NCBI RefSeq assembly: GCF_900156175.1 | Contig: NZ_FTMV01000005.1 | Location: 235,915 to 299,914, forward strand | Direction of reading: 5' to 3' | Length of the DNA: 64,000 nt | Source: Janthinobacterium sp. TND4EL3 | GTDB lineage: Bacteria; Pseudomonadota; Gammaproteobacteria; Burkholderiales; Burkholderiaceae_D | Shown: piece after piece, positions 46,596 through 55,817 of the stretch | How positions within the stretch are numbered: the stretch's first letter is position 1 | How the letters are laid out: each line of letters begins with the position of its first letter | Made by a program: the position numbers and the translations under genes | Notes under the pieces: model-generated | Told to the model about the DNA's origin: nothing | Database searches by the model: none | What the model saw: the letters and a program-made list of their open reading frames with translations, nothing else

Positions 46596-49292
46596 ATGTC
46601 AGCTCAACTGAACCAGGTAACGACACAGATCGGCACCGACCCGGATATGCAGGAAACCAAGGAGTGGCTGGACGCGCTCGAAGCCGTGCTGGAAAATGAA
46701 GGTCCGGAACGCGCGCATTACCTGATGGAGCGCATGGTTGACCTGGCCCGCCGCCGCGGCGCCCAGATTCCGTTCTCCAGTACCACCGCCTACGTCAATA
46801 CCATCCCCACCAAACAAGAAGCACACTGCCCCGGCAACCTGGAATACGAAGAGCGCCTGCGCTCGTGGATGCGCTGGAACGCCATGGCCATGGTGGTCAA
46901 GGCCAACCGCGCCGACGGCGACCTGGGCGGCCACTTGTCCTCGTTCGCGTCGCTGGCGAACATGCTGGGCATCGGTTTCAACCACTTCTGGCACGCGCCG
47001 ACGGCCGACCACGGCGGCGACCTGCTGTACATCCAGGGCCACTCCTCGCCCGGCGTCTACGCGCGCGCCTTCCTCGAAGGCCGCCTGACGGAAGAGCAAA
47101 TGCTGAACTTCCGCAAGGAAGTCGACGGCAAGGGCCTGTCCTCGTACCCGCATCCGAAGCTGATGCCCGACTTCTGGCAGTTCCCGACCGTGTCGATGGG
47201 CCTGGGCCCGCACATGGCGATCTACCAGGCGCGCTTCCTGAAGTACCTGCACGCACGCGGCATCGCCAAGACCGACAACCGTAAAATCTGGGCTTTCTGC
47301 GGCGACGGCGAGATGGACGAGCCGGAATCGCTGGGCGCGATCGGCCTGGCCGCGCGCGACATGCTCGACAACCTGGTCATCGTGGTCAACTGCAACCTGC
47401 AGCGCCTGGACGGCCCGGTGCGCGGCAACACCAAGATCATCCAGGAACTGGAAGGCGAATTCCGTGGCGCGGGCTGGAACGTCGTCAAGGTCATCTGGGG
47501 CCCGGGCTGGGACGCCCTGCTGGCGCAAGACAAGGAAGGCATCCTGCAGCGCGTGATGATGGAAACCGTCGACGGCGAATATCAGAACTACAAGGCGAAA
47601 GATGGCGCCTACGTGCGCAAGCACTTCTTCGGCAAGCATCCGAAGCTGCTGGAAATGGTTGCCAACATGAGTGACGACGACATCTGGCGCCTGACCCGCG
47701 GCGGCCACGATCCGCACAAGATCTACGCTGCCTTCAAGATCGCCCAGGAACACAAGGGCCAGCCTACCGTCCTGCTGGTGAAGACCATCAAGGGCTACGG
47801 CATGGGCAAGTCCGGCGAAGCGCGCAACACGGCGCACCAGACGAAAAAACTGGACGACGAAGCCATCCGCGAAATGCGCGACCGCTTCTCGCTGCCTATC
47901 CCCGACGACAAGCTGGCCGACATCCCGTTCTTCAAGCCTGCCGACGACGCGCCGGAAATGCTCTACCTGCACGAGCGCCGCAAGGCCCTGGGTGGCTACC
48001 TGCCGCAGCGCCGCCAGAAGTCCGAGGAAACCCTGCCCGTGCCTGGCCTGGACGCGTTCAAGAACGTGCTGGAAGCGACGCCGGAAGGCCGCGAAATCTC
48101 GACCACGCAAGCCTTCGTGCGCGTCATTTCGACCCTGCTGAAAGACCCGAACCTGGGCCAGCGCGTCGTGCCTATCCTGGTCGATGAATCGCGTACCTTC
48201 GGCATGGAAGGCCTGTTCCGCCAGATCGGCATCTACAACCCGAAAGGCCAGTTGTACGAGCCGGTCGACAAGGACCAGGTCATGTACTACCGCGAAGACA
48301 AGGCCGGCCAGATCCTGCAGGAGGGCATCAACGAAGCGGGCGGCATGAGCTCGTGGATCGCCGCGGCGACGTCGTACTCGACCAACGACCGCATCATGAT
48401 CCCGTTCTACACCTTCTACTCGATGTTCGGCTTCCAGCGCATCGGCGACCAGGTATGGGCTTCGGCCGACATGCGCGCCCGCGGCTTCCTGATGGGCGGC
48501 ACGGCCGGCCGCACGACGCTGAACGGCGAAGGCTTGCAGCACGAAGATGGCCACAGCCATATCTTCGCCGCGACCATCCCGACCTGCATGCCGTACGACC
48601 CGACCTTCAGCCATGAAGTCGCCGTCATCATCCAGGACGGCCTGCGCCGCATGATCGCCAACCAGGAAGATGTGTTCTACTACATCACGATCATGAACGA
48701 GAACTACGCCCAGCCAGGCATCAAGCCAGGCCAGGAAGAAGGCATCCTGAAAGGCATGTACAAGCTGCAAGAAGGCAAGGCTGACGCCAAGCTGCGCGTA
48801 CAGCTGATCGGTTGCGGTACCATCCTGCGCGAATCGATCTTCGCCGCCGAACTGCTGGAAAACGACTGGGGCGTGGCCGCGGACGTGTGGTCGGCGCCGT
48901 CGCTGACCCTGGTGGCCCGCGATGGCCAGGATGCGGAACGCTGGAACATGGTCAATCCGTCGAAAGAGCAGCGCGTGCCGTACGTGACGTCGCTGATGCA
49001 GGATACGGACGGCCCGATCGTCGCCACGACCGACTACATGCGCGCATTTGCAGAACAGATCCGCGCCTTCATGCCGAAGGGCCGCACCTACAAAGTGCTC
49101 GGTACCGATGGCTTTGGCCGCTCGGACAGCCGCGCCAAGCTGCGCGAGTTCTTCGAAGTGAACCGTTATTATGTCACCGTGGCCGCGCTCAAATCGCTGG
49201 CTGACGAAGGCAAGATCGACGTGTCGGTGGTGGAGCAGGCGATCGCCAAGTACGGCATCGACGCGAACAAACCGAATCCGGTGACCCAGTAA
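46596..49292 (+). CDS. aceE: Pyruvate dehydrogenase E1 component (homodimeric type)
   Basis: 898 residues. It has the homodimeric E1 layout with an N-terminal domain (TKEWLDALEAVLENEGPERA), the thiamin-diphosphate motif GDGEMDEPESLGAI followed by NCNLQRLDGPVRGN, and C-terminal domains (YREDKAGQILQEGINEAG, GEGLQHEDGHSH). It decarboxylates pyruvate and passes the acetyl group to AceF. AAGGAGACTC precedes the ATG. It is the first gene of aceE-aceF-lpdA. The minus strand is open across much of it, an artefact of GC-rich codon use. Confidence 0.98.
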   Translation: MSAQLNQVTTQIGTDPDMQETKEWLDALEAVLENEGPERAHYLMERMVDLARRRGAQIPFSSTTAYVNTIPTKQEAHCPGNLEYEERLRSWMRWNAMAMVVKANRADGDLGGHLSSFASLANMLGIGFNHFWHAPTADHGGDLLYIQGHSSPGVYARAFLEGRLTEEQMLNFRKEVDGKGLSSYPHPKLMPDFWQFPTVSMGLGPHMAIYQARFLKYLHARGIAKTDNRKIWAFCGDGEMDEPESLGAIGLAARDMLDNLVIVVNCNLQRLDGPVRGNTKIIQELEGEFRGAGWNVVKVIWGPGWDALLAQDKEGILQRVMMETVDGEYQNYKAKDGAYVRKHFFGKHPKLLEMVANMSDDDIWRLTRGGHDPHKIYAAFKIAQEHKGQPTVLLVKTIKGYGMGKSGEARNTAHQTKKLDDEAIREMRDRFSLPIPDDKLADIPFFKPADDAPEMLYLHERRKALGGYLPQRRQKSEETLPVPGLDAFKNVLEATPEGREISTTQAFVRVISTLLKDPNLGQRVVPILVDESRTFGMEGLFRQIGIYNPKGQLYEPVDKDQVMYYREDKAGQILQEGINEAGGMSSWIAAATSYSTNDRIMIPFYTFYSMFGFQRIGDQVWASADMRARGFLMGGTAGRTTLNGEGLQHEDGHSHIFAATIPTCMPYDPTFSHEVAVIIQDGLRRMIANQEDVFYYITIMNENYAQPGIKPGQEEGILKGMYKLQEGKADAKLRVQLIGCGTILRESIFAAELLENDWGVAADVWSAPSLTLVARDGQDAERWNMVNPSKEQRVPYVTSLMQDTDGPIVATTDYMRAFAEQIRAFMPKGRTYKVLGTDGFGRSDSRAKLREFFEVNRYYVTVAALKSLADEGKIDVSVVEQAIAKYGIDANKPNPVTQ

Positions 49293-49385
49293 TCGTTAAG
49301 TGATCCGATCACGCCAGGGCAGTGCGCAAGCGCCGCCCTGGCGTGTGCGCGGGTCCATCTGACAAATAAAATAACGGAGCAAGCT

Positions 49386-51041
49386 ATGAGCATTGTGGAA
49401 GTCAAAGTCCCGGATATCGGCGATTTCAAGGAAGTCGAGATCATTGAACTGATGGTCAAGCCAGGCGACACGGTCAAGGTCGACCAGTCCCTCATCACGG
49501 TCGAATCGGACAAGGCCAGCATGGAAATCCCGTCGAGCCACGCCGGTGTCGTCAAGGAATTGAAAGTCAACGTGGGCGACAAGATCGCCGAAGGTTCGCT
49601 GGTCCTGCTGCTGGAAGTGGCGGACGACGACTCGGCGCCGGCGCCAGCCGCCGCTGCCGCCCCGGCACCTGCCGCTGAAGCCGCCCCCGCCGCCGCTCCT
49701 GCGGCCGCGCCGGCACCCGCCGTCCCTGCCGGCGCGCCGGCCCTGGTCGAGGTGACCGTGCCCGATATCGGCGACTTCAAGGAAGTCGAAGTCATCGAAC
49801 TGATGGTCAAGGTGGGCGACACGATCAAGGTCGACCAGTCGCTGCTGACGGTCGAATCGGACAAGGCCAGCATGGAAATCCCATCGAGCCACGCCGGTGT
49901 CGTCAAGGAATTGAAGGTCAAGGTCGGCGACAAGGTCGCCAAGGGTAGCTTGGTGCTGGTCGTGGAAACGACCGGTGGCGCTGCCGCCCCGGCCGCCGCG
50001 CCTGCGCCGGCCGCGCAAGCTGCCGCCGCACCAGCCGCCGCCGTCGCTTCGGCGCCGGTCGCCGCTGCTGCCCCGGCAACTGCCGCCGCGCCTGCCGTGA
50101 ACGGCAAGCTGGCGCACGCGTCGCCATCGATCCGCAAGTTCGCGCGCGAACTGGGCGTGGACCTGGCCCGCGTGGGCGGTTCCGGTCCGAAGGGCCGCAT
50201 CACCCAGGAAGACGTGCAGAACTTCGTCAAGGGCGTGATGTCGGGCGCCGTTGTCGCGCCTAACGCACCGGTCGCCAAGGCCGGTTCCGGCGTTGGCCTG
50301 GATCTGCTGCCATGGCCGTCGCTGGACTTCAGCAAGTTCGGCACGACCGAATTGCTGCCGCTGTCGCGCATCAAGAAAATCTCGGGCCCGAATTTGCACC
50401 GCAACTGGGTCATGATCCCGCACGTCACGCAGTTCGACGAAGCGGACGTGACGGACCTGGAAGCATTCCGCGTCGATACCAACGCGGCCAATGCGAAGAA
50501 CAAGGATGCGGCCAAGCTGACCATGCTGGCATTCGTGATCAAAGCGTCCGTCGCCGCGCTGAAGAAATTCCCCGCGTTTAACGCCTCGCTCGACGCCAAG
50601 GGCGAGAACCTGATCCTCAAGCAGTACTACAACATCGGCTTCGCGGCCGACACGCCGAACGGCCTGGTGGTACCGGTGATCAAGGGCGCGGACCAGAAGT
50701 CGGTTTCGCAGATCGCCCGCGAAATGACGGAACTGTCGCTGCAGGCACGCGAAGGCAAGCTGAAACCGGCCGACATGCAGGGCGCCAGCTTCACGATCTC
50801 GTCCCTGGGCGGCATCGGCGGCACGCACTTCACGCCTATCGTCAATGCGCCGGAAGTGGCGATCCTGGGTCTGTCGAAAGCCTCGATCAAGCCGGTATGG
50901 GATGGCAAGGCCTTCCAGCCACGCCTGATGATGGGCACCTCGCTGTCCTACGACCACCGCGTGGTCGATGGCGCGATGGGCGCGCGATTCTCCGTGTACC
51001 TCGGCGAAGTCCTGGCCGACATGCGCAAAATTCTGCTGTAA
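49386..51041 (+). CDS. aceF: Dihydrolipoyllysine acetyltransferase (PDH E2) with two lipoyl domains
   Basis: 551 residues: two lipoyl domains (about 1-77 and 120-195), each with the lipoylated Lys in ESDKASMEIPS, joined by Ala/Pro-rich linkers. The E1/E3-binding domain follows (about 240-280; HASPSIRKFARELGVDLARV, GGSGPKGRIT), then the catalytic core ending in DHRVVDGAMGARF with the active-site His. It transfers acetyl to CoA. It starts 93 bp after aceE. The two lipoyl domains are nearly identical to each other and to that of lpdA. Confidence 0.98.
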   Translation: MSIVEVKVPDIGDFKEVEIIELMVKPGDTVKVDQSLITVESDKASMEIPSSHAGVVKELKVNVGDKIAEGSLVLLLEVADDDSAPAPAAAAAPAPAAEAAPAAAPAAAPAPAVPAGAPALVEVTVPDIGDFKEVEVIELMVKVGDTIKVDQSLLTVESDKASMEIPSSHAGVVKELKVKVGDKVAKGSLVLVVETTGGAAAPAAAPAPAAQAAAAPAAAVASAPVAAAAPATAAAPAVNGKLAHASPSIRKFARELGVDLARVGGSGPKGRITQEDVQNFVKGVMSGAVVAPNAPVAKAGSGVGLDLLPWPSLDFSKFGTTELLPLSRIKKISGPNLHRNWVMIPHVTQFDEADVTDLEAFRVDTNAANAKNKDAAKLTMLAFVIKASVAALKKFPAFNASLDAKGENLILKQYYNIGFAADTPNGLVVPVIKGADQKSVSQIAREMTELSLQAREGKLKPADMQGASFTISSLGGIGGTHFTPIVNAPEVAILGLSKASIKPVWDGKAFQPRLMMGTSLSYDHRVVDGAMGARFSVYLGEVLADMRKILL

Positions 51042-51051
51042 GGAGCGATTG

Positions 51052-52830
51052 ATGAGCACAGTAGAGGTAAAAGTACCGAATATCGGCGATTTCAAGGAAG
51101 TCGAAGTCATCGAACTGATGGTCAAGGTCGGCGACACCATCAAGGTGGACCAGTCCCTGATCACGGTCGAATCGGACAAGGCCAGCATGGAGATTCCGTC
51201 GACCCACGCGGGCGTCGTCAAGGAAGTCAAGGTCAAGGTCGGCGACAAGATCGCCGAAGGCAGCGCGCTGCTGGTGGTGGAAGCGGCTGAAGGCGCGGCA
51301 GCTGCCGCGCCAGCTGCCGCTCCTGCGCCGGCGGCAACCGCTCCGGCAGCCGCACCTGCACCTGCGGCCGTTGCCGCCATCCCGGCCGGCAATTACAGCG
51401 GCCAGGTCGACATCGACGTCGACATGATGGTGCTCGGTGGAGGTCCTGGCGGCTACTCGGCGGCGTTCCGCGCGGCCGACCTGGGCATGAGTACCGTCAT
51501 CGTCGAGCGCTACGCCACCCTGGGCGGCGTGTGCCTGAACGTGGGCTGCATCCCGTCGAAGGCGCTGCTGCACGTGGCATCCGTCATCGACGAAACGGCG
51601 CACATGTCCAACACGGGCGTGACGTTCGCCAAGCCGACGATCGACATCGACCAGGTACGCAAGTACAAGGAAGGCGTGATCTCGAACATGACGGGCGGCC
51701 TGGCCGGCATGGCCAAGGCACGCAAGACGCAAGTCGTCACCGGCGTGGGCCAGTTCCTCTCCGCGAACCACATCGAAGTGACGGCAGGCGACGGTTCTAA
51801 AAAGGTCGTGCAGTTCAAGCAGGCCATCATCGCCGCCGGTTCGTCCGTGGTGAAGCTGCCCTTCGTGCCGGAAGACCCGCGCATCGTCGATTCGACGGGT
51901 GCACTGGAATTGCGCCAGATCCCGAAACGCATGCTGGTCATCGGCGGCGGCATCATCGGCCTGGAAATGGCGACCGTCTATTCGACCTTCGGCGCGCGCA
52001 TCGACGTGGTCGAAATGATGGATGGCCTGATGCAGGGCGCGGACCGCGACGCCGTCAAGGTGTGGCAGAAGTTCAACGAGAAGCGCTTCGACAACATCAT
52101 GACCAAGACCAAGACGGTCGCCGTCGAGGCGTTGCCGGAAGGCATCAAGGTCACGTTCGAAGCGGCCGAAGCGGGTGCCACGGCCCCGGCGCCGCAAGTC
52201 TACGACCTGGTGCTCGTCGCCGTGGGTCGCAGCCCGAACGGCAAGAAGATCGCTGCCGACAAGGCAGGCGTGCAGGTGACGGACCGCGGTTTCATCAACG
52301 TCGACAGCCAGATGCGCACCAACGTGCCGAACATCTTCGCCATCGGCGACCTGGTGGGCCAGCCGATGCTGGCGCACAAGGCCGTGCACGAAGCCCACGT
52401 GGCAGCGGAAGCGGCTGCCGGCCAGAAGTCGCACTTCGACGTCAAGGTGATCCCGTCGGTCGCCTACACGGATCCGGAAGTGGCATGGGCCGGCATCACG
52501 GAAGACGAAGCGAAAGCCAAGGGCATCAAGGTCGAGAAGGGCCACTTCCCGTGGGCCGCCTCGGGCCGCGCCGTGGCCAACGGCCGCGCCGAAGGCTTCA
52601 CCAAGCTGCTGTTCGACGCTGAAACGCACCGCATCATCGGCGGCACCATCGTCGGCACGCACGCGGGCGACATGATCGGTGAAATCGCGCTGGCCATCGA
52701 AATGGGCTGCGACGGCACCGACATCGGCAAGACCATCCATCCGCACCCGACCCTGGGCGAGTCGATCGGCATGGCCGCCGAAGTGTACGAAGGCGTATGC
52801 ACGGACTTGCCGCCGCCGCGCAAGCGCTGA
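51052..52830 (+). CDS. lpdA: Dihydrolipoyl dehydrogenase (PDH E3) with N-terminal lipoyl domain
   Basis: 592 residues from the ATG at 51052 with AGGAGCGATTG upstream, 10 bp after aceF. The lipoyl domain (about 1-77, ESDKASMEIPS) and an Ala/Pro linker precede the flavoprotein: FAD motif (GGGPGGYSAAFRAADLGM), redox cysteines (GGVCLNVGCIPSKALLH), NAD motif (IGGGIIGLEMATVYSTFGAR), and the interface His-Glu in HPHPTLGES. It re-oxidises the lipoyl groups. A lipoyl domain on E3 is common in Ralstonia-like betaproteobacteria. The last 30 or so codons are the source of the downstream tandem array. Confidence 0.97.
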   Translation: MSTVEVKVPNIGDFKEVEVIELMVKVGDTIKVDQSLITVESDKASMEIPSTHAGVVKEVKVKVGDKIAEGSALLVVEAAEGAAAAAPAAAPAPAATAPAAAPAPAAVAAIPAGNYSGQVDIDVDMMVLGGGPGGYSAAFRAADLGMSTVIVERYATLGGVCLNVGCIPSKALLHVASVIDETAHMSNTGVTFAKPTIDIDQVRKYKEGVISNMTGGLAGMAKARKTQVVTGVGQFLSANHIEVTAGDGSKKVVQFKQAIIAAGSSVVKLPFVPEDPRIVDSTGALELRQIPKRMLVIGGGIIGLEMATVYSTFGARIDVVEMMDGLMQGADRDAVKVWQKFNEKRFDNIMTKTKTVAVEALPEGIKVTFEAAEAGATAPAPQVYDLVLVAVGRSPNGKKIAADKAGVQVTDRGFINVDSQMRTNVPNIFAIGDLVGQPMLAHKAVHEAHVAAEAAAGQKSHFDVKVIPSVAYTDPEVAWAGITEDEAKAKGIKVEKGHFPWAASGRAVANGRAEGFTKLLFDAETHRIIGGTIVGTHAGDMIGEIALAIEMGCDGTDIGKTIHPHPTLGESIGMAAEVYEGVCTDLPPPRKR

Positions 52831-52855
52831 TGTTGTAGCGCTGTGACACCAAAAA

Positions 52856-52881
52856 CCCCGCAAGCGATTGCGGGGTTTTTT
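52856..52881 (+). terminator. Native terminator of the pdh operon
   Basis: CCCCGCAA-GCGA-TTGCGGGG followed by six T. An additional small hairpin (AGCGCT-N8-AGCGCT) overlaps the lpdA stop codon. The same terminator is repeated intact at 53025, 53193 and 53362. Confidence 0.95.
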
Positions 52882-52883
52882 AT

Positions 52884-53551
52884 TGGCGCCTGCCGCCATC
52901 CGCACCCGACCCTGGGCGAGTCGATCGGCAGCTTGGCAAGCGCGCGCCGAAGTGTACGAAGGCGTATGCACGGACTTGCCGCCGCTGCGCAAGCGCTGAT
53001 GTTGTAGCGCTGTGACACCAGGAACCCCGCAAGCGATTGCGGGGTTTTTTATTGGCGCCTGCCGCCATCCGCACCCGACCCTGGGCGCGTTGATCGGCAG
53101 CTTGGCAAGCGCGCGCCGAAGTGTACGAGGTGTCTGCACGGACTTGCCGCCGCCGCGCAAGCGCTGATGTTGTAGCGCTGTGACACCAGGAACCCCGCAA
53201 GCGATTGCGGGGTTTTTTATTGGTGTCTGCTGCCATCCGCCCCCGACCCTGGGCGCGTCGATCGGCAGCTTGGCAAGCGCGCGCCGAAGTGTGCGAGGGT
53301 GTCTGCACGGACTTGCCGCCGCCGCGCAAGCGCTGATGTTGTAGCGCTGTGACACCAGGAACCCCGCAAGCGATTGCGGGGTTTTTTATTGGTGTCTGCT
53401 GCCATCCGCCCCCGACCCTGGGCGCGTCGATCGGCAGCTTGGCAAGCGCGCGCCGAAGTGTACGAGGTGTCTGCACGGACTTGCCGCCGCCGCGCAAGCG
53501 CTGATGGTTTGGGCGCAACTGCAATAGCTTCAAAAACCCCGCAAGCGATGA
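52884..53551 (+). repeat. Tandem array: four extra copies of the lpdA 3' end plus terminator
   Basis: The block beginning CCGCACCCG (or CCGCCCCCG) recurs at 52741 (inside lpdA), 52900, 53069, 53237 and 53406, a period of 159 then 168-169 bp. Each extra copy contains the last roughly 100 bp of lpdA including its stop codon, then the terminator. All four extra copies replace the native ATGGCC with the same 16-bp segment AGCTTGGCAAGCGCGC, so they share one ancestor. The first three extra terminators are intact; the last copy's terminator is broken (53535-53551). Copies diverge more with distance from the gene. None encodes a useful protein. Long minus-strand frames here arise from the repeats. 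Confidence 0.93.
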
Positions 53552-53823
53552 CGGCTTATTTAATGAAAAATTAACTTTCAGTACAAAAAAACAAAATCCG
53601 TTCCCGGCTTTCTTTGTTTCTGTTGACCTCCGTGTGGTAAAGCGTGCTTGCCTGTGGCGGATGCGTGTCATGTGAAAATTGGTGAGTATTGCCGTAGGGA
53701 AAAAATGCCAGAATGGAGGTCTGTAACCATGTTTCGCTCACGCTTGACCCGGGGTGCGTGATTTTTCCCTGAACGTTGCCAGTGTCCGGTCAAGTTCGGC
53801 TGTGCTGAGAAAGTTTTGCAACA

Positions 53824-55008
53824 ATGAAAAAATTTACCGCCCTCCATATTGCCGATGTGCGCTTGCGCCGGGCTGACGAGCAAGAGCAGGCCGTGAGGCT
53901 GCACGCCTTGTTTGAGGATGTGGCCGCCATCCTGGCGGCGGGAAAGCAGATCGATGCCATTTTCTTCACGGGCCAGCTGGTGGCGCCTGACGCCTGCGCC
54001 GGCACGACGCCCGTGTATGTCTACGAATACTTCCTGCGTCCGTTGCTGCAGGCGGCCAGCCTGCCGGGCGCGCGCTTTTACCTGGTGCCGGGCAGCCGCC
54101 AGCAGGGCGTGGCCGCCGCCGCGCTGGGCAATGCCGGTTTCAGTTTCTTCTCTGCCGACGAACACGCCAGTGCCGAGCAGCGCGCGCGCTACAAGAATAT
54201 CCACGCCGTATTCCATGGCCACCAGCATACGGGCGACGGCAGTTCGCTGATGAAGTCGCTAGGCATCTTGTTCAAGAGCAATCCTGGCAGCCTGTATGGT
54301 GGGCAGGAGCAGATGGCGGCGTTTGCCGTGCTGGAGTTCGGCAACGACATGTCCGGCGGCCATGCGCCGGGCACGCAGTGGACGGTGTCGCTGCGCGAGT
54401 TCGATGAAGTGAGCAAGAATTTCGCCCTGTCGGTGCTGTACACGCCGAATGGCCAGGAAACGGGGCAGATGGACGCCGAACATGTGTTTGCTACCCTGTT
54501 GCCGCAACTGGCGGACGAGCGCGTCTATCTTGACGGCCTGCTGGGCAAGGCGGGCATGCCGCACTGCGGGCCGTCGGACGACGCCGTGGCGGCGCGCGAC
54601 TTCCTCATCGAACTGGCGTTCGTGATGTTCGAGGCCAAGACCTTGTTCCTGAGCGAGGCGGAACTGCAGCGCTTTGCCAGCGACTATTGCGGCGTGAAGG
54701 GCTGGGACGTGGGGGCTGGCGACTGGCTGGCGCCGCTGTATGCGCATGGCTTGCTGTTGCGCACCGATGGCCAGGTGGCGTTTTCCTTCGATTACTTCCG
54801 CACCTATTTCCTGGCGCAGCGCTTTGAAACGTCGTTTGACCTGATGCGCTACGGGCCGCAACGCCATGATGGCAGTGAGTCTTCACTCAGTGTTGATGGC
54901 GCGTCGGCAGCCCAGCCTTTCTTGCACGCACTGGGTCTGAGCGGTGAGCGCATCGAAACCGTCGCGGCAGAGGCGGCTACGGCCGAGCACTGCAGCCGCC
55001 CCGGCTGA
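53824..55008 (+). CDS. Degenerate metallophosphoesterase-like protein with STAND-type C-terminal tail
   Basis: 394 residues. The first roughly 190 follow the calcineurin-like phosphoesterase pattern but with metal ligands lost: HIADVRLR in place of HISDLH, IFFTGQLV in place of TGDLV, and YLVPGSRQ in place of PGNHD; only the GHxH motif (FHGHQHTGD) survives. Strands after it (FKSNPGSLYGG, FAVLEFGND) fit the same fold. The C-terminal part (about 270-360; ARDFLIELAFVMFEAKTLFL, YAHGLLLRTDGQVAFSFDYF) resembles the winged-helix tail that follows the NTPase in phosphoesterase-STAND proteins, but no NTPase (no P-loop) is present. It looks like a shrunken or non-enzymatic relative. Convergent with the tetR gene, 8 bp apart. 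Function unknown. Confidence 0.65.
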   Translation: MKKFTALHIADVRLRRADEQEQAVRLHALFEDVAAILAAGKQIDAIFFTGQLVAPDACAGTTPVYVYEYFLRPLLQAASLPGARFYLVPGSRQQGVAAAALGNAGFSFFSADEHASAEQRARYKNIHAVFHGHQHTGDGSSLMKSLGILFKSNPGSLYGGQEQMAAFAVLEFGNDMSGGHAPGTQWTVSLREFDEVSKNFALSVLYTPNGQETGQMDAEHVFATLLPQLADERVYLDGLLGKAGMPHCGPSDDAVAARDFLIELAFVMFEAKTLFLSEAELQRFASDYCGVKGWDVGAGDWLAPLYAHGLLLRTDGQVAFSFDYFRTYFLAQRFETSFDLMRYGPQRHDGSESSLSVDGASAAQPFLHALGLSGERIETVAAEAATAEHCSRPG

Positions 55009-55016
55009 TCCGGGTT

Positions 55017-55733
55017 TCAGGCTGGCGGCGCGCGCAGGGTGCCGTGCAGGAACAGGTCGAGACTGACCTCGACCTTGGCGCGCAATTGCGCTACATCAGG
55101 CTGCGCCTGGGGCGGAAACAGCAGGCGCGACATTTGGTCGCCCAGCAGGCAGTTGAGCAGGTGCAAGGCCAGCATCGATGCCGTCAATTCCTCGCGAAAC
55201 AGCGGTGCAATGTCGGGGCGCTTGAAAAACTTGGTCAGCATCTCGCGTGTCTGTCCCGGTCCCACCTTGTAAAACGTTTCCGCCAGTTCAGGATGCGTGG
55301 CCGCTTCGGCCACCACCATGCGGTTCAGGCGTATCGCCGCCGGCATCGTCACCAGTTGCACGAACAGCAGGCCGAACTCGCCGAGGATGGTGGGCAGGGG
55401 CCGCATATCCGTTTCCAGCGCCGGCATGGTCGAGAAATATGCGGCGCGACGCTGTTCCACTACTGCATTGAACAAGCCCGACTTGCCGCCAAACTTCACA
55501 TAAATCGTGCGCACGGCCACATGGGCTTCACGCGCGATCATTTCCAGGCTCACTTTTCCATAGCCTTTTTCCAGGAACAGGCAGCCGGCCGCGTGCAGCA
55601 GGTTTTCCATGCGCGCCTCCATGTCGGCCGCGCGCGGGCGGCCGGCAGGCTTGCCGCAGCACGTCAGTTCGGTGGCGGCATTGTCGGAGTCTGTATTGGT
55701 AGGCAAGGTGTCGCTGAGGCCGGGATCGGACAT
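55017..55733 (-). CDS. TetR family transcriptional repressor
   Basis: 238 residues with an unusually long N-terminal extension (about 30 residues, CCGKPAGRPRAADME) before the helix-turn-helix (AAGCLFLEKGYGKVSLEMIA, REAHVAVRTIYVKFGGKSGL). The C-terminal ligand domain resembles the AefR/TetR_C group. It diverges from the emrA-emrB-oprM operon with 144 bp between, containing a clear palindrome and promoter, so it very likely represses that pump. The inducer is unknown. Confidence 0.9.
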   Translation of the reverse strand: MSDPGLSDTLPTNTDSDNAATELTCCGKPAGRPRAADMEARMENLLHAAGCLFLEKGYGKVSLEMIAREAHVAVRTIYVKFGGKSGLFNAVVEQRRAAYFSTMPALETDMRPLPTILGEFGLLFVQLVTMPAAIRLNRMVVAEAATHPELAETFYKVGPGQTREMLTKFFKRPDIAPLFREELTASMLALHLLNCLLGDQMSRLLFPPQAQPDVAQLRAKVEVSLDLFLHGTLRAPPA

Positions 55734-55792
55734 GGTCTGGGTCTCTTTATAAGTGGGAGGGTAAGTGATGGCTCACACTGTAGTGCAAATTA

Positions 55793-55816
55793 AAATGAAA
55801 TGCAATCGTTTCATTT
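55793..55816. promoter_or_regulatory. Operator of the TetR repressor
   Basis: AAATGAAA, 8 bp, TTTCATTT, a perfect inverted repeat between the divergent tetR and emrA genes, ending 2 bp before the emrA -35. Confidence 0.8.
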
Positions 55817-55817
55817 C

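Larger units (their letters stand above)
52831..53823. other. Region between lpdA and the phosphoesterase-like gene
   Basis: It holds the lpdA terminator and the tandem array up to about 53551, then about 270 bp of more AT-rich sequence without a convincing gene. An 11-codon frame (53729-53761, peptide MFRSRLTRGA) has a GGAGG 9 bp upstream but nothing else to support it. Confidence 0.7.

Noticed and set aside
53025..53551. CRISPR array in the repeats after lpdA
   Set aside because: The repeat units are about 169 bp and contiguous, with no short repeats or unique spacers, and no cas genes are nearby. They are copies of the lpdA 3' end.
50887..53671. Long minus-strand frames with repeated peptide blocks (NKKPRNRLRG and similar) in the lpdA region
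   Set aside because: They are produced by the tandem DNA repeat read backwards. The blocks follow the repeat period and have no start signal or domain.
53729..53761. Leader peptide MFRSRLTRGA before the phosphoesterase-like gene
   Set aside because: It is very short, has only a GGAGG at marginal spacing, and shows no attenuator structure.
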